Origin: an uncultured Prevotella sp.
GTDB taxonomy: Bacteria; Bacteroidota; Bacteroidia; Bacteroidales; Bacteroidaceae
Length of the DNA: 64,000 nucleotides
Direction of reading: 5' to 3'
Assembly: GCA_900541335.1 (NCBI GenBank)
Contig: UQJC01000001.1
Span: 1 to 64,000, forward strand
Made by a program: the position numbers and the translations under genes. The notes under the pieces were generated by a model, which saw nothing but the letters and a program-made list of their open reading frames with translations, had not been told where the DNA came from and did not search any database. Below are positions 35,093 to 44,720 of the stretch, one piece after another. Each line of letters opens with the position of its first letter. The stretch's first letter is position 1.

Positions 35093-35122
35093 AAGCTTGA
35101 ATTAGGAATTATGTTTGGTATG

Positions 35123-35130
35123 CAAAAGTA
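35123..35130 (-). promoter_or_regulatory. -7 box (TACTTTTG), purD promoter
   Basis: It matches TAnnTTTG on the minus strand, about 30 nt before the purD ATG. Confidence 0.6.
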
Positions 35131-35253
35131 AAACAATCAATGCATCAGACAAAGCCGTACCTTTCGATTTTCCCTCATCTATCAGCACTTTAGCCACACG
35201 AATCTTTCGTCTTAAGTGTCAAACGAATCGAAGCACATGCGTTAGGAAAAATG

Positions 35254-35261
35254 TACCTTTG
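35254..35261 (+). promoter_or_regulatory. -7 box (TACCTTTG), hexosaminidase promoter
   Basis: It matches TAnnTTTG, 26 nt before the ATG at 35288, divergent from the purD promoter 124 nt away. Confidence 0.65.
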
Positions 35262-35287
35262 CCTTCCATTCCACTTACAAACACGAT

Positions 35288-37627
35288 ATGACTATGCGAT
35301 TTCACTCTAAAAACTCCGCATTCATCGCGCTTCTTAGCCTTTTTACGCTCCTGCCTTTCAATTTATCAGGACAAAGCGCGGACTTTCAAGTTGTTCCGTT
35401 GCCCAAAGTACTCACACCGACTTCGGGCGGTAACTTCCAACTGGACAAAAACACACTGATTTCTTATTCCAAAGAGGATAAGGCGACCCGACGAAACGCA
35501 GAATACTTGGCTCAATACATCGAGAAGCTCACGGGAATGAAGCTCACCGTGACCAATCTGCCGGCTCAAAAAAACTGCATTCGCCTCACTACGTCTTACC
35601 ATCACACCCATCCCGAAGCTTACCGCATCCGCTCCAACAGCGAAATCATTTGGTTAGACGGAGCTTCTCCCGCCGGACTCTTCTATGCCGTACAGACTTT
35701 CCGCAAAGCACTTCCTGTAGGCATTACCCAATCGATGACCATTCCCTCGGTTGAAATCAAGGATTATCCCCGTTTCAGCTACCGTGGAGCCCATTTAGAC
35801 GTGGCGCGCCATTTCATATCTACCGATTCCATCTACCGTTTCATCGATATGCTGGCGCTCCACCACATCAACCGCTTCCACTGGCATCTGACTGACGACC
35901 AGGGTTGGCGCATTGAAATCAAGAAGTATCCTCGATTAACTTCCATCGGTTCGAAGCGTCCGCAAACGGTGATTGGGGGCAATACTGACCGCTATGACGG
36001 CATCCCACACGAAGGTTTCTATACACAAAAGGAAATCAAAGCCATTATTAAGTACGCCGCCGACCGTTTCATCACCATCATTCCCGAAATCGACCTGCCC
36101 GGTCACATGCAGGCTGCCTTAGCGGCCTATCCGGATTTAGGTTGTACGGGCGGTCCCTATGAGGTATGGCAACGGTGGGGTGTTTCAGACCACGTGCTTT
36201 GTGCAGGCAAGGAGGAAACATTCGAATTCATCGGTAATGTGCTCGATGAAATCGTAAAAATATTCCCTTCCGAATACATTCATATCGGAGGCGATGAATG
36301 CCCGAAAACACAATGGAAACAATGTTCGAAGTGCCAACAACGCATTCGGCAGGAACATTTGGAAGCCGACGGCAAGCACAGTGCCGAAGAACGGCTGCAA
36401 AGCTACGTGATCCGTCGTGCGGAACAACACCTTAACCGTTTGGGACGTAAAATCATCGGATGGGACGAAACGCTCGAAGGTGGTTTGGCTCCTAATGCCA
36501 CCGTCATGTCCTGGCGAGGAGAAGCGGGGGGCATCGAGGCGGCTCGACAGAAGCATCCCGTCATCATGACGCCCAACACCTATCTTTACTTCGACTATTA
36601 CCAAGGCGACGATCCCCAACACCAAGTGGATGGCGTAGGCGGCTATTTGCCGATTGAAAGGGTATACAGCTACGAACCGATGCCTCGCAATCTTTCTCCG
36701 GAGGAACAAAAATACATCGTAGGCGTTCAAGCCAACTGTTGGACGGAATACATGAAGAACTTCCGTCGGGTAGAATACATGGAACTTCCCCGTATGGCCG
36801 CCTTGAGTGAAATTCAATGGTGTGCACCCGAACAGAAAGACTACACGGCTTTCATGAAACGACTGCCGCATCTGCTCGATCACTACCGACTCGAAGATTA
36901 CCAGTATGCCAAGGTCATTCACAATGTCAAACTTCAGCTGACGACTGACACCATCCGACGAGCCGTCATGGCGCAACTCAGCACGTTTGACCAGGCTGAA
37001 ATTCATTATACCACCGATGGCTCCGAACCGACTCTTGCCTCACCACGCTACACGGAACCGCTCGCACTGACGCAGGCTTGCCAGCTTCGTGCGGCCGCCT
37101 TCCGACAGGGAGAAAAGAGCAATGAAGTCAGCAAAAACATCCGTTTTAATCGCAGTACAGCCTGTCCCATCCGTCTATTGACCGCTCCTCACGGCAGTTA
37201 CGCCTTTACCGGAGCACAATTACTCACAGACGGACTCGTTGGTGAAGACACCAATTTTCACAGTGGCAGCTGGATGGGCTTTGTCGGTAATAACTTGGAG
37301 GCGGTGATTGATTTAGGAAAGGCTGTGTCTATCTCTTCGTTGAAACTGAACACCTGCGTTGAAAAGGGAGCTTGGATCTTTGATGCCCGCGCCATCGAGA
37401 TTTGGGGTTCCACCGATGGCACCAACTTCCAGCCACTCGGTAAAAAGGATATCCCGGCAATGAAGGAATCCGACCGCAATGCCATCTACTCACACGCGCT
37501 GACCTTTACCCCACAAACGGTGCGCTATGCTAAAGTCATCGTCAAGTCCGAACCTTCCATTCCCGAATGGCACGGTGGAAAGGGACGTCCTGGCTTTGTT
37601 TTTGTCGATGAAATCGAAATAAACTAA
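35288..37627 (+). CDS. Beta-N-acetylhexosaminidase, GH20
   Basis: The protein has 779 residues with a signal peptide (HSKNSAFIALLSLFTLLPF, cut near LSGQ). ATGs at 35288 and 35294 are both possible starts. The N-terminal GH20b domain (~30-150) precedes the TIM barrel, which shows YRGAHLDVARHF, HWHLTDDQGWRIEIKKYP, EIDLPGHMQAAL and the catalytic acid pair in IHIGGDECPKTQW near residue 334. A chitobiase-type beta domain (ITTDGSEPT-like HYTTDGSEPTLAS) and a galactose-binding-like F5/8 domain (~620-779) end the protein. It should release terminal GlcNAc or GalNAc from glycans in the periplasm or outside the cell. Mucin or host glycans are likely substrates, by inference. Confidence 0.95.
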   Translation: MTMRFHSKNSAFIALLSLFTLLPFNLSGQSADFQVVPLPKVLTPTSGGNFQLDKNTLISYSKEDKATRRNAEYLAQYIEKLTGMKLTVTNLPAQKNCIRLTTSYHHTHPEAYRIRSNSEIIWLDGASPAGLFYAVQTFRKALPVGITQSMTIPSVEIKDYPRFSYRGAHLDVARHFISTDSIYRFIDMLALHHINRFHWHLTDDQGWRIEIKKYPRLTSIGSKRPQTVIGGNTDRYDGIPHEGFYTQKEIKAIIKYAADRFITIIPEIDLPGHMQAALAAYPDLGCTGGPYEVWQRWGVSDHVLCAGKEETFEFIGNVLDEIVKIFPSEYIHIGGDECPKTQWKQCSKCQQRIRQEHLEADGKHSAEERLQSYVIRRAEQHLNRLGRKIIGWDETLEGGLAPNATVMSWRGEAGGIEAARQKHPVIMTPNTYLYFDYYQGDDPQHQVDGVGGYLPIERVYSYEPMPRNLSPEEQKYIVGVQANCWTEYMKNFRRVEYMELPRMAALSEIQWCAPEQKDYTAFMKRLPHLLDHYRLEDYQYAKVIHNVKLQLTTDTIRRAVMAQLSTFDQAEIHYTTDGSEPTLASPRYTEPLALTQACQLRAAAFRQGEKSNEVSKNIRFNRSTACPIRLLTAPHGSYAFTGAQLLTDGLVGEDTNFHSGSWMGFVGNNLEAVIDLGKAVSISSLKLNTCVEKGAWIFDARAIEIWGSTDGTNFQPLGKKDIPAMKESDRNAIYSHALTFTPQTVRYAKVIVKSEPSIPEWHGGKGRPGFVFVDEIEIN

Positions 37628-37636
37628 CACCCACTT

Positions 37637-37685
37637 GAGGTGATGCTTTCACTGCCACCGAGACACAAAAGCATCACCTCTCTTT
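37637..37685 (+). terminator. Terminator after GH20 gene
   Basis: GAGGTGATGCTTT at 37637-37649 pairs perfectly with AAAGCATCACCTC at 37668-37680, followed by TCTTTT. Confidence 0.85.
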
Positions 37686-37774
37686 TGGCAAACGGTTCTG
37701 TTTTCCACCATTCATTCCGCCCTTTGCATATCATTAAAATACAGGGCAGTCCACCCTATGCAAATTATTATGGT

Positions 37775-37782
37775 TACTTTTG
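37775..37782 (+). promoter_or_regulatory. -7 box (TACTTTTG), DUF2723 gene promoter
   Basis: It matches TAnnTTTG, about 150 nt before the ATG at 37931. No clear -33 element is present. Confidence 0.55.
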
Positions 37783-37930
37783 CGGCTCTTAAAGTGCTCA
37801 TTAGTAAGGAGAAAGCGAGTTTCTCTTACGTCTGGCAAATACAACAGGAAGAACGCTTTCTCTCCCGTTGACCATTCCATCGCATTTAAGAAATCAATCA
37901 TACAAACCAATCAAACAGCGTTAATCTCTT

Positions 37931-40900
37931 ATGAAACAGTACAGTTTGGTAAACAACCTGCTCGGTTGGATTACCTTTGCCATTGCTGCTTTCACCTATT
38001 GCTCAACGGTGGAGCCTACGGCAAGCTTTTGGGATTGCCCTGAGTTCATTACCACAGCTTACAAGCTGGAAGTAGGCCACCCGCCCGGTGCGCCTTTCTT
38101 TATGCTCACGGGTAACTTCTTCACACAGTTCACGGACGACCCTACCAAGGTGGCCTTTTGTGTCAACATCATGTCCGCCCTGCTCTCCGCGCTCTGTATC
38201 CTCTTCCTTTTCTGGAGCATTACCCACTTAGCACGTAAACTCCTTACCGAAGATGGTGTCGTAACCTCGTGGGCACAGACCATCGTGATTATGGGATGTG
38301 GCTTGACCGGTGCTTTGGCCTATACCTGGAGCGACACGTTCTGGTATTCTGCCGTTGAAGGCGAGGTTTATGCCTATTCATCGATGTTTACGGCCTTGGT
38401 ATTCTGGCTCATTCTGAAATGGGAAGACCATGCTGATGAACCGCACTCCGACCGTTGGTTGGTTCTTATCTTCTATCTTACCGGCCTTTCCATCGGTGTT
38501 CACCTGCTCAACTTGCTTTGTCTCCCCGCCATCGCGCTCGTTTACTACTACAAGCGCAAGCCCGATGCCAACCTCAAAGGCTCAGTGGTGGCACTGATTA
38601 TCTCCATGTTGCTCGTAGCAGCCGTACTCTACGGTATCGTACCGGGTATCGTGAAGGTAGGCGGATGGTTCGAATGGTTCTTTGTCAACACGCTCGGTCT
38701 GCCCTTTAACACGGGTATGATTGTGTACATCCTCCTGCTGATTGCCATCGTCTTGACAGCCATTTGGAGCACCACGACCAAGAACCGCATGCGCACCAAC
38801 GTACTTTATTGCTTGAGTGTCGCTTTGCTGGGTATCCCCTTCATGGGACATGGATTTACCGCAATGGCACTGGGTGCCGTGGTACTTATCGCCCTCATCG
38901 TCGCTCTGCAGTGGAAAGACGCCGAAGGCAACTACATTCTCCGTAAACGTTTCCTCAACACCTCCTTGCTCTGCATGTTGATGGTGATGATTGGTTACTC
39001 CTCGTATGCAGTCATCGTGATTCGTTCGACGCAAAACACGCCAATGGATCAAAACTCTCCCGAGGATATCTTTACGCTCGGTTCCTACATGAGCCGCGAG
39101 CAGTATGGTTCCTACCCCTTGTTCAAGGGTGAAGCCTTCTGTTCACAGGATCAGGCTGCGATGACCCGCTCACTCGACTACGAACGTCGCATGCGCACCC
39201 AGCGCAAGGAGAAGGCTTCTGCCGATGAACCCGATCAATACGAGGAAATCCAAGAAACCGTGGGTGTGAAGTACCCTGGCGGACTGACTATGCTCTTCCC
39301 GCGTATGTGGAGTGCCAAGCACACAAGACAATACGAACAGTGGATGGGTGAAATCCCGATGAAACAGGTCGTTTTCTCCACGCGCGATGGTTATGAAGTG
39401 CCTGGACAGATGCCTACACAGGCTGCCAACCTCCGCTTCTTCCTCTCCTACCAGGTCAACTTCATGTACTGGCGCTACTTCATGTGGAACTTCGCCGGTC
39501 GTCAGAACGACATCCAAGGTATGGGTGAATTGGAGCACGGCAACTGGATTACTGGTTTCCCCTTCATCGACAATGCACTCTACGGCGACCAAAGCAAGTT
39601 GCCCGATGTACTCAAGGAGAACAAGGGTCACAACGTATTCTACTGTCTGCCCCTCCTGCTCGGTCTGTTAGGTCTCTTCTGGCAAGCTTACCGAGGCGAA
39701 AAGGGCGTACGCCAGTTCTGGGTTGTCTTCTTCCTCTTCTTCATGACGGGTTTGGCCATTGTGCTTTACCTCAACCAGACTCCCAGCCAGCCGCGTGAAC
39801 GTGACTACGCTTATGCCGGTTCGTTCTATGCGTTTGCCATTTGGATTGGCTTGGGTGTAGCCGCTTTGGCTAAGGGATTGGAAAAGGTATTCAAGAACAA
39901 CCGCACCGTTCCTGCCGTCGTGGCTTCAGCCTTGGGACTGATTGTTCCCTTGCAAATGGTTAGCCAGACCTGGGACGATCACGATCGTTCAGACCGTTTC
40001 GCCTGCCGCGACTTCGGCCAGAACTATCTGAATACGCTTCCCGAAAAGGGCAATCCCATCATCTTCACCAACGGTGACAACGACACCTTCCCCCTCTGGT
40101 ACAATCAGGAAGTGGAAGGCAACCGCACCGATGCCCGTGTCTGCAACCTCTCTTACCTGCAGACTGACTGGTACACGGACCAAATGCGCCGTCCGGCCTA
40201 CGATTCGCCTGCTCTGCCGATTACGTGGGAACGTCTCTACTACGTCGACAACGGCAAGCATACGTTCTACCCCATCCGCCCCGAGGGCAAGGCACAGCTC
40301 GACGAAATCAAACGTCAGAACCCCGACATCGATCCTTACGAAGTGTCCTATATCATGGACCACTACGCCAAGAAGATTGAAGGTGGTTACATCCCGACCG
40401 ACTCGATGGTAGTCAACGTAGACAAGGAAGCCGTTAAGGCCAGCGGCATGTTGTTGCCCTTCGGTCCCGACTCCATCCCCGACAAGATGGTCATCTCGCT
40501 CAAGAATGCCCTCCAACAGCAGGGCGGCGTTTACCGCAGCGACTTGATGATTTACGAGATGTTGGCCCATGCGGACTGGAAACGTCCGATGTACATGAGT
40601 GTTACACTCGGTACGGACAACTATGCCGACCTCGACAATTACCTCATTCTCGAAGGTTTGGCATACCGCATCACACCGTTTAACTACGGCAAGCGTGGAG
40701 TCATTGACAGCGACCTGATGTATAAGAACATGATGGAACGCTTCAAGTACGGCAACGTGAAGCAAGAGGGCATCTACCTCGACGAAACGGTAAGCCGGAT
40801 GTGTAGCACCCACCGCCGCATGTTCCAGACCCTTGCCAACAGTTTGCTGAGCCGCGGCAAGGTGGCAGAGGCAAAGAAGGTACTCCAAAAGTGTGAAGCT

Positions 40901-41239
40901 GAATTGCCGGCATCCACCATTCCTTACACCGATGACGACGCAGACCTCGCCATTCTGTGGATGGAAGTGGGCGACAAGAAGGAAGCCACACGAGTTGCCA
41001 AGAGCATTCTCAAATATTGCGACCAGTACCTCACTTACCTCAATTCGTTAGACTGGGAACACATTCAGACCTACACGCGCACCGCTTACTTCCTCACGGC
41101 AAGCTACATTCGCTGTGAACACGTGCTTCGCGAGTGCAAGGATTCACAAGCATCCTTCTACACCCAACGCATGAACGAGCTTTCACGCACGGAAGCCTTC
41201 AGCCTGGGTCTGAAAGTTTACCAGCAACAACAGATGTAA
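37931..41239 (+). CDS. DUF2723 membrane protein (glycosyltransferase-like)
   Basis: The protein has 1102 residues: an N-terminal half with about 12 membrane helices and a soluble C-terminal half with helical repeats. The DUF2723 hallmark WDCPEFITTAYKLEVGHPPGAP lies at ~35-56 (acidic pair after the first helix), as in GT-C type transferases. The eukaryotic relative TMEM260 is a protein O-mannosyltransferase. By analogy this protein may glycosylate secreted proteins from a lipid-linked sugar, which fits known protein O-glycosylation in Bacteroidota but is unproven here. C-terminal motifs include NGDNDTFPLWYNQEVEGNR. It is followed by a polysaccharide deacetylase. Confidence 0.88.
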   Translation: MKQYSLVNNLLGWITFAIAAFTYCSTVEPTASFWDCPEFITTAYKLEVGHPPGAPFFMLTGNFFTQFTDDPTKVAFCVNIMSALLSALCILFLFWSITHLARKLLTEDGVVTSWAQTIVIMGCGLTGALAYTWSDTFWYSAVEGEVYAYSSMFTALVFWLILKWEDHADEPHSDRWLVLIFYLTGLSIGVHLLNLLCLPAIALVYYYKRKPDANLKGSVVALIISMLLVAAVLYGIVPGIVKVGGWFEWFFVNTLGLPFNTGMIVYILLLIAIVLTAIWSTTTKNRMRTNVLYCLSVALLGIPFMGHGFTAMALGAVVLIALIVALQWKDAEGNYILRKRFLNTSLLCMLMVMIGYSSYAVIVIRSTQNTPMDQNSPEDIFTLGSYMSREQYGSYPLFKGEAFCSQDQAAMTRSLDYERRMRTQRKEKASADEPDQYEEIQETVGVKYPGGLTMLFPRMWSAKHTRQYEQWMGEIPMKQVVFSTRDGYEVPGQMPTQAANLRFFLSYQVNFMYWRYFMWNFAGRQNDIQGMGELEHGNWITGFPFIDNALYGDQSKLPDVLKENKGHNVFYCLPLLLGLLGLFWQAYRGEKGVRQFWVVFFLFFMTGLAIVLYLNQTPSQPRERDYAYAGSFYAFAIWIGLGVAALAKGLEKVFKNNRTVPAVVASALGLIVPLQMVSQTWDDHDRSDRFACRDFGQNYLNTLPEKGNPIIFTNGDNDTFPLWYNQEVEGNRTDARVCNLSYLQTDWYTDQMRRPAYDSPALPITWERLYYVDNGKHTFYPIRPEGKAQLDEIKRQNPDIDPYEVSYIMDHYAKKIEGGYIPTDSMVVNVDKEAVKASGMLLPFGPDSIPDKMVISLKNALQQQGGVYRSDLMIYEMLAHADWKRPMYMSVTLGTDNYADLDNYLILEGLAYRITPFNYGKRGVIDSDLMYKNMMERFKYGNVKQEGIYLDETVSRMCSTHRRMFQTLANSLLSRGKVAEAKKVLQKCEAELPASTIPYTDDDADLAILWMEVGDKKEATRVAKSILKYCDQYLTYLNSLDWEHIQTYTRTAYFLTASYIRCEHVLRECKDSQASFYTQRMNELSRTEAFSLGLKVYQQQQM

Positions 41240-41522
41240 CACAGAAGCAAGAACGGCTGACATCGTCAGTTAGGTTCTATCGCTTATAACAAGTGCCGGC
41301 GTATCCAGTTTCTCATACTGCCAACGAAGGGTTTATTCCCTTGGTTCATGAGAAAGCCGGATGCGCCGACACTTTTCTATTGATATCGAAAGTATCACCT
41401 CTACCCTACGAATTTGGACTCCGTTTCACCGGACGACCTACTCCACGAACTTCCTGTTCCTCCTTTCCACTCCAACCTTTCACGAAGTTCGTCTGTAACC
41501 CTTTCCCCTCTCCCTCCTCATT

Positions 41523-42134
41523 ATGATTATCGAACAGCCCGCCTGGTTTCTCCGCTGGCTCTATCCCGATGCCCTTTGGCGGATGAACAAGCACGAACGA
41601 GCCGTTTATCTCACCTTTGACGACGGACCGATTCCCGAAGTAACTCCCTGGGTGCTCGATGTACTCGACCATTATGGCATCAAGGCCACCTTCTTTATGG
41701 TCGGTGACAACATCCGCAAACACCCCGAAGTGTTCGAAATGGTCAAAGCGCGTGGTCATCGACTGGGCAACCATACCTTCAACCATATCGGCGGTCTGCG
41801 CCACGGCATCCGTTCCTATGTGCGCAATGTCGACAAGGCGAATGTCTACCTACAGACCGACCTCTTCCGTCCGCCCCATGGCTGGATGAAGTGGGATCAA
41901 TACATCATGGTGCGCCAGCGTTACCGCGTCGTCATGTGGGACCTCGTTACCCGCGACTACTCTACCCGCCTCAACGGTCGCGACGTGTTGCTCAACGTAC
42001 GCCGCTACGCCCGTCCGGGCAGCATCATCACCTTCCACGACTCCCTCAAGAGTCAGGACAAGCTCCTCTATGCCCTTCCTCGTGCCATCGAGTGGCTCCA
42101 ATCGCAAGGGTATGCCTTCAAGGTGTTTGACTGA
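41523..42134 (+). CDS. Polysaccharide deacetylase family protein
   Basis: The protein has 203 residues. It has the NodB fold motifs: TFDDGP (31-36, catalytic and metal aspartates), GNHTFNH (81-87, metal histidines), RPPHG (115-119) and IITFHDS near 172 (catalytic histidine). Such enzymes remove N- or O-acetyl groups from peptidoglycan, chitin-like or capsule sugars. There is no signal peptide, so it may act in the cytoplasm or on membrane-linked intermediates. It stands 283 nt downstream of the DUF2723 gene. Confidence 0.92.
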   Translation: MIIEQPAWFLRWLYPDALWRMNKHERAVYLTFDDGPIPEVTPWVLDVLDHYGIKATFFMVGDNIRKHPEVFEMVKARGHRLGNHTFNHIGGLRHGIRSYVRNVDKANVYLQTDLFRPPHGWMKWDQYIMVRQRYRVVMWDLVTRDYSTRLNGRDVLLNVRRYARPGSIITFHDSLKSQDKLLYALPRAIEWLQSQGYAFKVFD

Positions 42135-42225
42135 GACCACCTCAACAGGTATCCCCTCCAGTCACAACTCCGCACCTTAACGTATTCGGCCACGATGATT
42201 TAACATCGTCACCCTACGCTCAAAG

Positions 42226-42260
42226 AGCTAATTTCCTGACAATGGGAAGTTAGCCCTTTT
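42226..42260 (+). terminator. Terminator after deacetylase
   Basis: AGCTAATTTCC pairs with GGGAAGTTAGC with wobble, then CCTTTT. Confidence 0.6.
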
Positions 42261-42535
42261 GATGATTTAAGGTGGCGAGAAGGGAAGGAAGAGATACGTT
42301 GGATTTTCTAGTAGCTAAGCCGAGGAGATACGCATATTTAAGCAATACCACCATCTATTTTTGTTTGCTATGCAGCAAAGAAGAGGCGTAGACTATGGCT
42401 TTACATTCGCGGCATGCTGCGACCCGTTGGCTAGTGGTTGAATATAAACTTCCTCTTGTTTGTTGAAGACAAAGCACAATATGGGACACAGAGCAAAACA
42501 ACACTTTGAATAATAATATTCCCTACAACTCAAAC

Positions 42536-42577
42536 AAAAATTCCCATCCCCTATAAAGGGGACGGGAATTTTTTATT
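42536..42577. terminator. Bidirectional terminator below DUF456 gene
   Basis: AAAAATTCCCATCCCC pairs with GGGGACGGGAATTTTTT; T-runs flank both sides. It lies 23 nt past the end of the minus-strand DUF456 gene. Confidence 0.85.
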
Positions 42578-42599
42578 ATACCGCATGGAATTAATATGC

Positions 42600-43118
42600 T
42601 TAACCCATAAACATTACATAGACTGCATAGGCAAACACACCAAGTTTCAAGCAGGTATCGGTAAGGAATACCATAGTTGCTGCAGATGCTCTCTTAAGTG
42701 TAGCTTGTGTACCCAATTTCTTAGTGAGTTCAAATAAGAAAGCAAACAAGAAAGGCACAAGCACCAGATTCAAGATAAGCAGCATGATAATCATGAAGGT
42801 TGAAGCATCTTTGCCTAATACACCAAATAAAATCAAGCCAACAATTGAGCCCAACGTGATACCCCAACTTGCTCGCTTACTAAACTCCTGCAAGCGTTTA
42901 GCACCTTTGACAAGGAACTTACTCAATACGACACTAAGTATTGCAAGAATAATAATCAAGACAATGGTACCCCAATCGTAGTTTACGTCCATGCCATATT
43001 TAGCAAGAATAACAGCAATTACTACCGAGAAAGGACCAGGAATCTTGTTGATAAAACATCCCAAGAAACCAAAGATCAAACATATGATGGCCAAGGCCAT
43101 AAATATAAATCCGCTCAT
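42600..43118 (-). CDS. DUF456-like membrane protein
   Basis: The protein has 172 residues with four to five hydrophobic segments (FIFMALAIICLIFGFLGCF, TIVLIIILAILSVVL, FMIIMLLILNLVLVPFLFAF, LGVFAYAVYVMFM). The INKIPGPFSVVIAVILAKYG stretch and ASWGITLGSIVGLILFG segment resemble DUF456, whose role is unknown. Codons are far richer in A and T than in flanking core genes. It starts 23 nt after the lipoprotein gene on the same strand, so the pair is probably an operon. Confidence 0.7.
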   Translation of the reverse strand: MSGFIFMALAIICLIFGFLGCFINKIPGPFSVVIAVILAKYGMDVNYDWGTIVLIIILAILSVVLSKFLVKGAKRLQEFSKRASWGITLGSIVGLILFGVLGKDASTFMIIMLLILNLVLVPFLFAFLFELTKKLGTQATLKRASAATMVFLTDTCLKLGVFAYAVYVMFMG

Positions 43119-43141
43119 AATAATCTTATATATACATACTA

Positions 43142-43816
43142 TTACAATGATTCATTTAATTCATTGAGTGCCTTGGCTGCACCACCGATGGCCCCAAATG
43201 CTGCGCCTGCAGCCTCAATCGCTTTACTTGCAGTCTCGACACCCTCTTCGAGATCCTCTGTAGAAGGCTCTTTGTCAGTTGCCTTAGCTGCATCTTCCTT
43301 ACTCTTTTCGTTGGCTTCTACTGCTGAAGTGATTTCAAATGACTTTGCCTTAATAACACCATCACTATAGCAGGTAATCTTCACGTTAGCCTTCTCGTCT
43401 TTTGAAAGGCCAAGCAATTTATTGAAATCATCCCCGTCCAAGTCATGAGTTTCAATAACATTACCATTTGCATCGAGTAACTCAACTATGAATTTACCAG
43501 CCAAGGACTTGCTTGACTTCTCTGCATCATTAGAAGATACAACGTCACTAAGTTCAACCTTAGGCATGCCACCATTATGCCTGATTGGTATGGTAAGATA
43601 GTAAAATGAGCCATCTTTGACTAGGTGATACTCTTTGTCCTCAACCTCAAGGAATCCACCGAGTTTACCACCAACAGTGGTACTTGACGGCTTAATCACA
43701 ATGTCTTCAACAACCTCGGCCTTTTCTTCAGCGGACTTGTTGTTGCTACCTCCACATGATGCGAAAGTGAAGGTTAAACCTGCAAGAAGCAGGATGCTTA
43801 ATGATAATTTCTTCAT
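43142..43816 (-). CDS. Lipoprotein, unknown function
   Basis: The protein has 224 residues from the ATG at 43816 (MKKLSLSILLLAGLTFTFA, then SCGG; lipid-bearing cysteine at 21). A beta-rich middle (YHLVKDGSFYYLTIPIRHN, KFIVELLDANGNVIETHDL) leads to an acidic helix (EANEKSKEDAAKATDKEPS) and a small-residue C-terminal helix (AIEAAGAAFGAIGGAAKAL) that could pack against or enter a membrane. It pairs with the DUF456-like gene. I recognise no family. It is AT-rich like its partner, which may mean horizontal origin. Confidence 0.8.
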   Translation of the reverse strand: MKKLSLSILLLAGLTFTFASCGGSNNKSAEEKAEVVEDIVIKPSSTTVGGKLGGFLEVEDKEYHLVKDGSFYYLTIPIRHNGGMPKVELSDVVSSNDAEKSSKSLAGKFIVELLDANGNVIETHDLDGDDFNKLLGLSKDEKANVKITCYSDGVIKAKSFEITSAVEANEKSKEDAAKATDKEPSTEDLEEGVETASKAIEAAGAAFGAIGGAAKALNELNESL

Positions 43817-44720
43817 AGTCATAAACAATTTAATTTATAATATGGATTAATCGTTGCCAAGAATAAAAGATGGAAGTTTCATATGTTCACAAACACTTGC
43901 CACCAAACATTTTATTTTATGGTTTCTGTCTCAACCACACATAAGTATTAAATGGTTTCTGAAAGACGGGACTCAGAAGATATACATTAAGTTGTTATTG
44001 AGAGAAGAGCCGTCCCATCACTTTCAGCACTACAGTCGCCAAACTGCAAAGCCGAATTGCCGAGGTGATGTAATCTCTCATCGTTCATAAGAACGATTTG
44101 CGATGCAAATGTAATGATTACATTACATAACCAAATGGGGGGGGTATAATATTTGTTAATGTAGACGTTTTTCTATTACTACATCAACTATACAAGCTAC
44201 GATATTCCACTAAATACCTACTGATATTCAATGCTTTACAAGCACCTATTAAATCCATTAACGCTCATCTAAAAATTTTCGAACACATATTCCAACTTAT
44301 GTATTCACAAAACAGATATGCAAAAAGAATACCGAAAACCACGAGATACTTATCTACGCACAGTCGTTCATCTCCGAACTTAAGGATTTGCGGTATTCAA
44401 CTTCATCTCCCTATTGAGTAGATGAAGAACATATCACTATTGTGCGCCACAATTTTACCACCAATGAAACATTAAACAAACAACCCGTTGGCGGCATCAA
44501 CTATATAATAAGCTGATACCGCCAACGGGGCACTTGTTATGTTTACGTTCTTCTAACAGAATGATGCGAAAACATAAAGTGAAGCCAAAACCAACTTCAA
44601 ATATCCGAAGAAAAACCAACCTTTATATCGGAACGTTGAAGTTGCGCTATTATTGACTCCACTATATTCGCACTGTACCAAAACCTGCTTTATAAAAGAG
44701 GAAAATACCCATGACTATCT
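43817..44720. other. AT-rich gene-free stretch
   Basis: About 900 nt without a supportable gene. Visible elements: a near-consensus minus-strand -7 box (TATTCTTG, 43866-43859) for the lipoprotein gene, a palindrome AATGTAATGATTACATT near 44108-44124, a run of eight Gs at 44137-44144, and a strong hairpin at 44484-44529. Confidence 0.55.
44484..44529. terminator. Hairpin, possible terminator
   Basis: CCCGTTGGCGG at 44484-44494 pairs with CCGCCAACGGG at 44519-44529; inner ATCA/TGAT pairs extend it. There is no clear T-run, so its role is uncertain. Confidence 0.45.

Larger units (their letters stand above)
42135..42599. other. Gene-free AT-rich stretch between convergent genes
   Basis: These 465 nt hold two terminators (42226-42260 and 42536-42577) and no convincing gene. 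Composition turns AT-rich from about 42300. Confidence 0.6.

Noticed and set aside
39989..40888. 299-codon minus-strand frame inside the DUF2723 gene
   Set aside because: Shadow of a well-supported gene on the other strand.
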